DNA of 64,000 nt, from positions 1-64,000 of the forward strand of contig NZ_JAYFUM010000006.1 in the NCBI RefSeq assembly GCF_034929435.1. The letters run 5' to 3'. This stretch comes from Arcicella rigui. Lineage in GTDB: Bacteria; Bacteroidota; Bacteroidia; Cytophagales; Spirosomataceae. How positions within the stretch are numbered: the first letter of the stretch is position 1; each line of letters begins with the position of its first letter. Both the position numbers and the translations under genes were made by a program. The notes below the pieces were generated by a model that did no database searches, was not told the origin of the DNA, and saw only the letters and a list, made by a program, of their open reading frames with translations. Of this stretch, positions 62,016 through 64,000 are shown one piece after another.

Positions 62016-62468
62016 ATGAGAACACGTAACTTTTTCAACATCAGCTTAGTCTTTGGGCTTCTTTTTTCACTTTTCAGCTTGAATGCACAGGCTCAGAGTA
62101 CACAGTTCACCGTAAATGTTTCTGGAATTAAATCCGCCAAAGGGCAAATTATCCTAAACGTTTTTAAAAACAGCGATGGCTACGAAAACGAAAAGCCCTA
62201 CAAAATATTCAAGTATGATAAAAAAGCCCTTGTAAATGGTACTCTAAGTATCAAATGTACTTTGGAGGCTGGCGTTTATGGCATAACACTTTTAGATGAC
62301 GAAAACACAAACGACAAATTAGATAAGTCATTTATCGGCATACCTAAAGAAGGTTTCGGCTTTTCAAACTTTTTTATGGAGAAGCTGAAAAAACCAGATT
62401 TTGATGATTTTAAAGTCCAGATTAAGAACGAAAATATCAAAATAGACATAAAAGTAAAATATATGTAA
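62016..62468 (+). CDS. DUF2141 secreted protein
   Basis: 150 aa from the ATG at 62016 (MRTRNFFNISLVFGLLFSLFSLNAQAQ, a signal peptide); an upstream reading from 61929 would bury the signal and is rejected. Mature part: TVNVSGIKSAKGQIILNVFKNSDGYENEKPYKIFKYDKKALVNGTLSIKCTLEAGVYGITLLDDENTNDKLDKSFIGIPKEGFGFSNF. The GxYxxxxxxDxNxNxKLD and PxEGFGFSN patterns are those of DUF2141, a small beta-sandwich family of unknown function in Bacteroidota. The 190-base gap after it holds no gene I can support. Confidence 0.88.
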   Translation: MRTRNFFNISLVFGLLFSLFSLNAQAQSTQFTVNVSGIKSAKGQIILNVFKNSDGYENEKPYKIFKYDKKALVNGTLSIKCTLEAGVYGITLLDDENTNDKLDKSFIGIPKEGFGFSNFFMEKLKKPDFDDFKVQIKNENIKIDIKVKYM

Positions 62469-62657
62469 GTTGTGGTATTGCAGGAAGAGTAGGGGATTAT
62501 ATCTTTGGAATCTTTGTAATTTATTGATAAACAATGTTTTAAAGTATAGCCACTACTCCAGTTTGATAGCTGTTGACTTGCTAAGTAGATTTTTTAGGCA
62601 AATGCTGGATTCAGAAGAGAGAGTCCAGCATGATGCTTTTCATCAAAATAAAACCTT

Positions 62658-63701
62658 ATGAAAATTACTTTACCCATAAAAAGTTTAATAGGAATCAACT
62701 GGTTACTAACGGTTGTATTTAGCGGAATCGTTTGTCTATTTTTGTTCCAAAACAAAACCGAACAGCATCCTATCCTTTATACTTTTATGACCGCCCTCGC
62801 CATAACCATTATCAGTTATGCGAATATTTATGTCATCATTTATCTATCGAAGAAATATGAATTAAATTCTCCCACATTTAGACTATACCGTTGCGTACTT
62901 ACTTATATCATCAGTGCCATTACTTATCTGATTGTATGGCCTGTTTTTGCATTTTTTTCAAAAAAAGCATGGGAACAAGACGACTATGTTTTACTTCTTA
63001 CCTTCATTCTTTCAAGCGTACTTATCAATACGTTGATACTTGTTTTACAAGATTTTGTATTGTTACATACTCAGAAAGCACATACTGAATTGGAGCTTTC
63101 TAAACTAAAAACTGCACATGCAGAGGCGGCGAATTCACTTTTACAACAACAAATTCATCCTCATTTTCTCTTTAATTCGCTCAATACCGTGAAGTCTTTG
63201 TATAAAAAAGACCCTTTTGCTGGCGATACTTATATTGTTCATTTAGCCAATTTTCTGAGAGCCTCCATTTTTACACAAAGTACTAAAGTTTCAAAATTAG
63301 AAGTAGAATTAGCCCTTCTAAAAGATTATCTTGAAATGCAAAAATTTAGGTTTGGTTCAGCTTTATGCTGTTTGATAATGTTGCCCGACGAAATTATAGA
63401 TAACTACTATTTGCCTTCTTTTTCCTTGCAACCATTGTTAGAAAATGCCATTAAACATAATGAGCTTACAGAAGAAGCTCCTTTGAGAATAGTGGTTTGG
63501 CATATTGACGACAGAATAATTGTATCTAATAATTTACAGCGAAAAGCGGTTAAATTGGAATCTACCAACAACGGATTAGCAAACCTTTCTGAGCGTTACA
63601 GACTTTTGTCGAATGATGAAGTAATTATTAAAGAAGAAGATAAAGTATTTTCGGTAAGTATAAAACTATTGTCGAATGAATATAGTAATCATAGAAGATG
63701 A
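62658..63701 (+). CDS. LytS/YehU-type sensor histidine kinase (second pair)
   Basis: 347 aa. Four TM helices (about 12-31, 42-63, 78-100 and 112-135) precede a short linker coil. QQQIHPHFLFNSLNTVKSLYKK carries H169 as phospho-acceptor. SLQPLLENAIKHNELTEEAP is the N box and NGLANLSERYRLLSNDEV the G box. The architecture is the same as the kinase at 17202-18197, with about the same spacing between helices and His, so the two pairs are paralogous. Its end overlaps the regulator start by 26 bases. Confidence 0.9.
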   Translation: MKITLPIKSLIGINWLLTVVFSGIVCLFLFQNKTEQHPILYTFMTALAITIISYANIYVIIYLSKKYELNSPTFRLYRCVLTYIISAITYLIVWPVFAFFSKKAWEQDDYVLLLTFILSSVLINTLILVLQDFVLLHTQKAHTELELSKLKTAHAEAANSLLQQQIHPHFLFNSLNTVKSLYKKDPFAGDTYIVHLANFLRASIFTQSTKVSKLEVELALLKDYLEMQKFRFGSALCCLIMLPDEIIDNYYLPSFSLQPLLENAIKHNELTEEAPLRIVVWHIDDRIIVSNNLQRKAVKLESTNNGLANLSERYRLLSNDEVIIKEEDKVFSVSIKLLSNEYSNHRR

Positions 63702-64000
63702 AAGATTGGTAGCTGACGACCTTGAAACGAATATCAGGCAATTATTAGACAAAGTGAGTGTCGTTCAACTTCGTAGTGTGAAAGAATCCATTGCTTATTT
63801 GAATACTGCTCCTGCTCCTGACTTGATTTTCAGTGATATACAATTGGGAGATGGACTCAGTTTTGAAGTTTTTGCTTCCATCAATAAGTCTGTACCAGTA
63901 ATATTTTGTACTGCCTATGACGAGTACGCTTTAGATGCTTTTAAAGCCAACGGAATTGATTATATCTTGAAGCCATTTACTTTGCAAATGCTTGAACAAG
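63676..64000 (+). CDS. LytTR-type response regulator, partial (runs off the window)
   Basis: The first 108 codons only. The receiver domain is clear: IVIIEDERLVADDLE with acidic pair, D54 in LIFSDIQLGDG, T79 in FCTAYDEYALDAF and K99 in DYILKPF. It is close in sequence to the regulator at 16444-17205 (both read FSDIQLGDG and FKxNGIDYILKPF). The DNA-binding domain lies beyond 64000; LytTR is expected by analogy. It starts 26 bases before the kinase stop, so the two are coupled. Confidence 0.85.
   Translation, partial: MNIVIIEDERLVADDLETNIRQLLDKVSVVQLRSVKESIAYLNTAPAPDLIFSDIQLGDGLSFEVFASINKSVPVIFCTAYDEYALDAFKANGIDYILKPFTLQMLEQ

Noticed and set aside
62470..62661. Small protein of 63 residues between the DUF2141 and kinase genes
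   Set aside because: Low hydrophobic pattern, no homology cue, and it ends across the kinase start; a chance frame is more likely.

Overview
The window is AT-rich, densely coded DNA from a Bacteroidota bacterium. The evidence is TonB-dependent and OprD-like outer-membrane proteins, LytS/LytTR two-component pairs, DUF3667, DUF2141 and Uma2 proteins, weak Shine-Dalgarno use, and promoters with a Bacteroidota-type TAnnTTTG -7 element. The gene set looks most like a Cytophagales/Spirosomataceae organism (Emticicia/Flectobacillus/Arcicella type). That placement is a judgement from protein style, not a search. No rRNA, tRNA, CRISPR array or intact insertion sequence was seen.

Layout. 1-3.3 kb is an accessory stretch: a 41-bp tandem array cut by the window edge, small unknown proteins and two copies of a REP/MITE-like element. 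3.3-10.4 kb holds a secreted esterase-like protein, a tightly packed DoxX/DUF2071/methyltransferase/membrane operon, an HD phosphohydrolase, a DUF4143 ATPase, a DUF3667 protein and TerC. 10.4-19.9 kb is on the minus strand: an OprD-like porin, a LytS/LytTR pair followed by a TolC-HlyD-FtsX-ATPase exporter, and an ABC-F protein. 20.0-24.5 kb holds a cyanophycinase-like peptidase and an ArsR-controlled persulfide/thiosulfate operon. 24.6-26.5 kb is parA-parB, the ParA carrying an N-terminal helix-turn-helix as in plasmid or second-replicon partition systems.

26.7-53.4 kb is one large catabolic island. It has an AraC regulator, a TonB receptor, an MFS importer, two GH3 and one GH1 glycosidases, malic enzyme, a HisD-family dehydrogenase, three SDRs, an SMP-30 lactonase, an ABM protein, an extradiol-type (VOC) dioxygenase, a C-C-hydrolase-like alpha/beta protein, a FAD monooxygenase, a FAH-family hydrolase and a cyclase-family hydrolase. 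Together they suggest uptake of a glycosylated, probably phenolic, compound, removal of the sugar, ring oxidation and cleavage, and entry into central metabolism. Three similar ~40-bp upstream sites (direct half-sites 21 bp apart, then 22-23 bp, then a -7-like box) precede the TonB receptor, the HisD-like gene and the dioxygenase, and look like operators of the AraC protein.

53.4-55.4 kb is a type II restriction-modification pair. 55.6-61.7 kb is a marR-tolC-hlyD-RND efflux operon with a palindromic operator. 62-64 kb holds a DUF2141 protein and a second LytS/LytTR pair, the regulator running off the edge. The catabolic island also carries several simple-word inverted repeats at gene ends, and short repeats have entered coding sequence in parB and in the SMP-30 gene.
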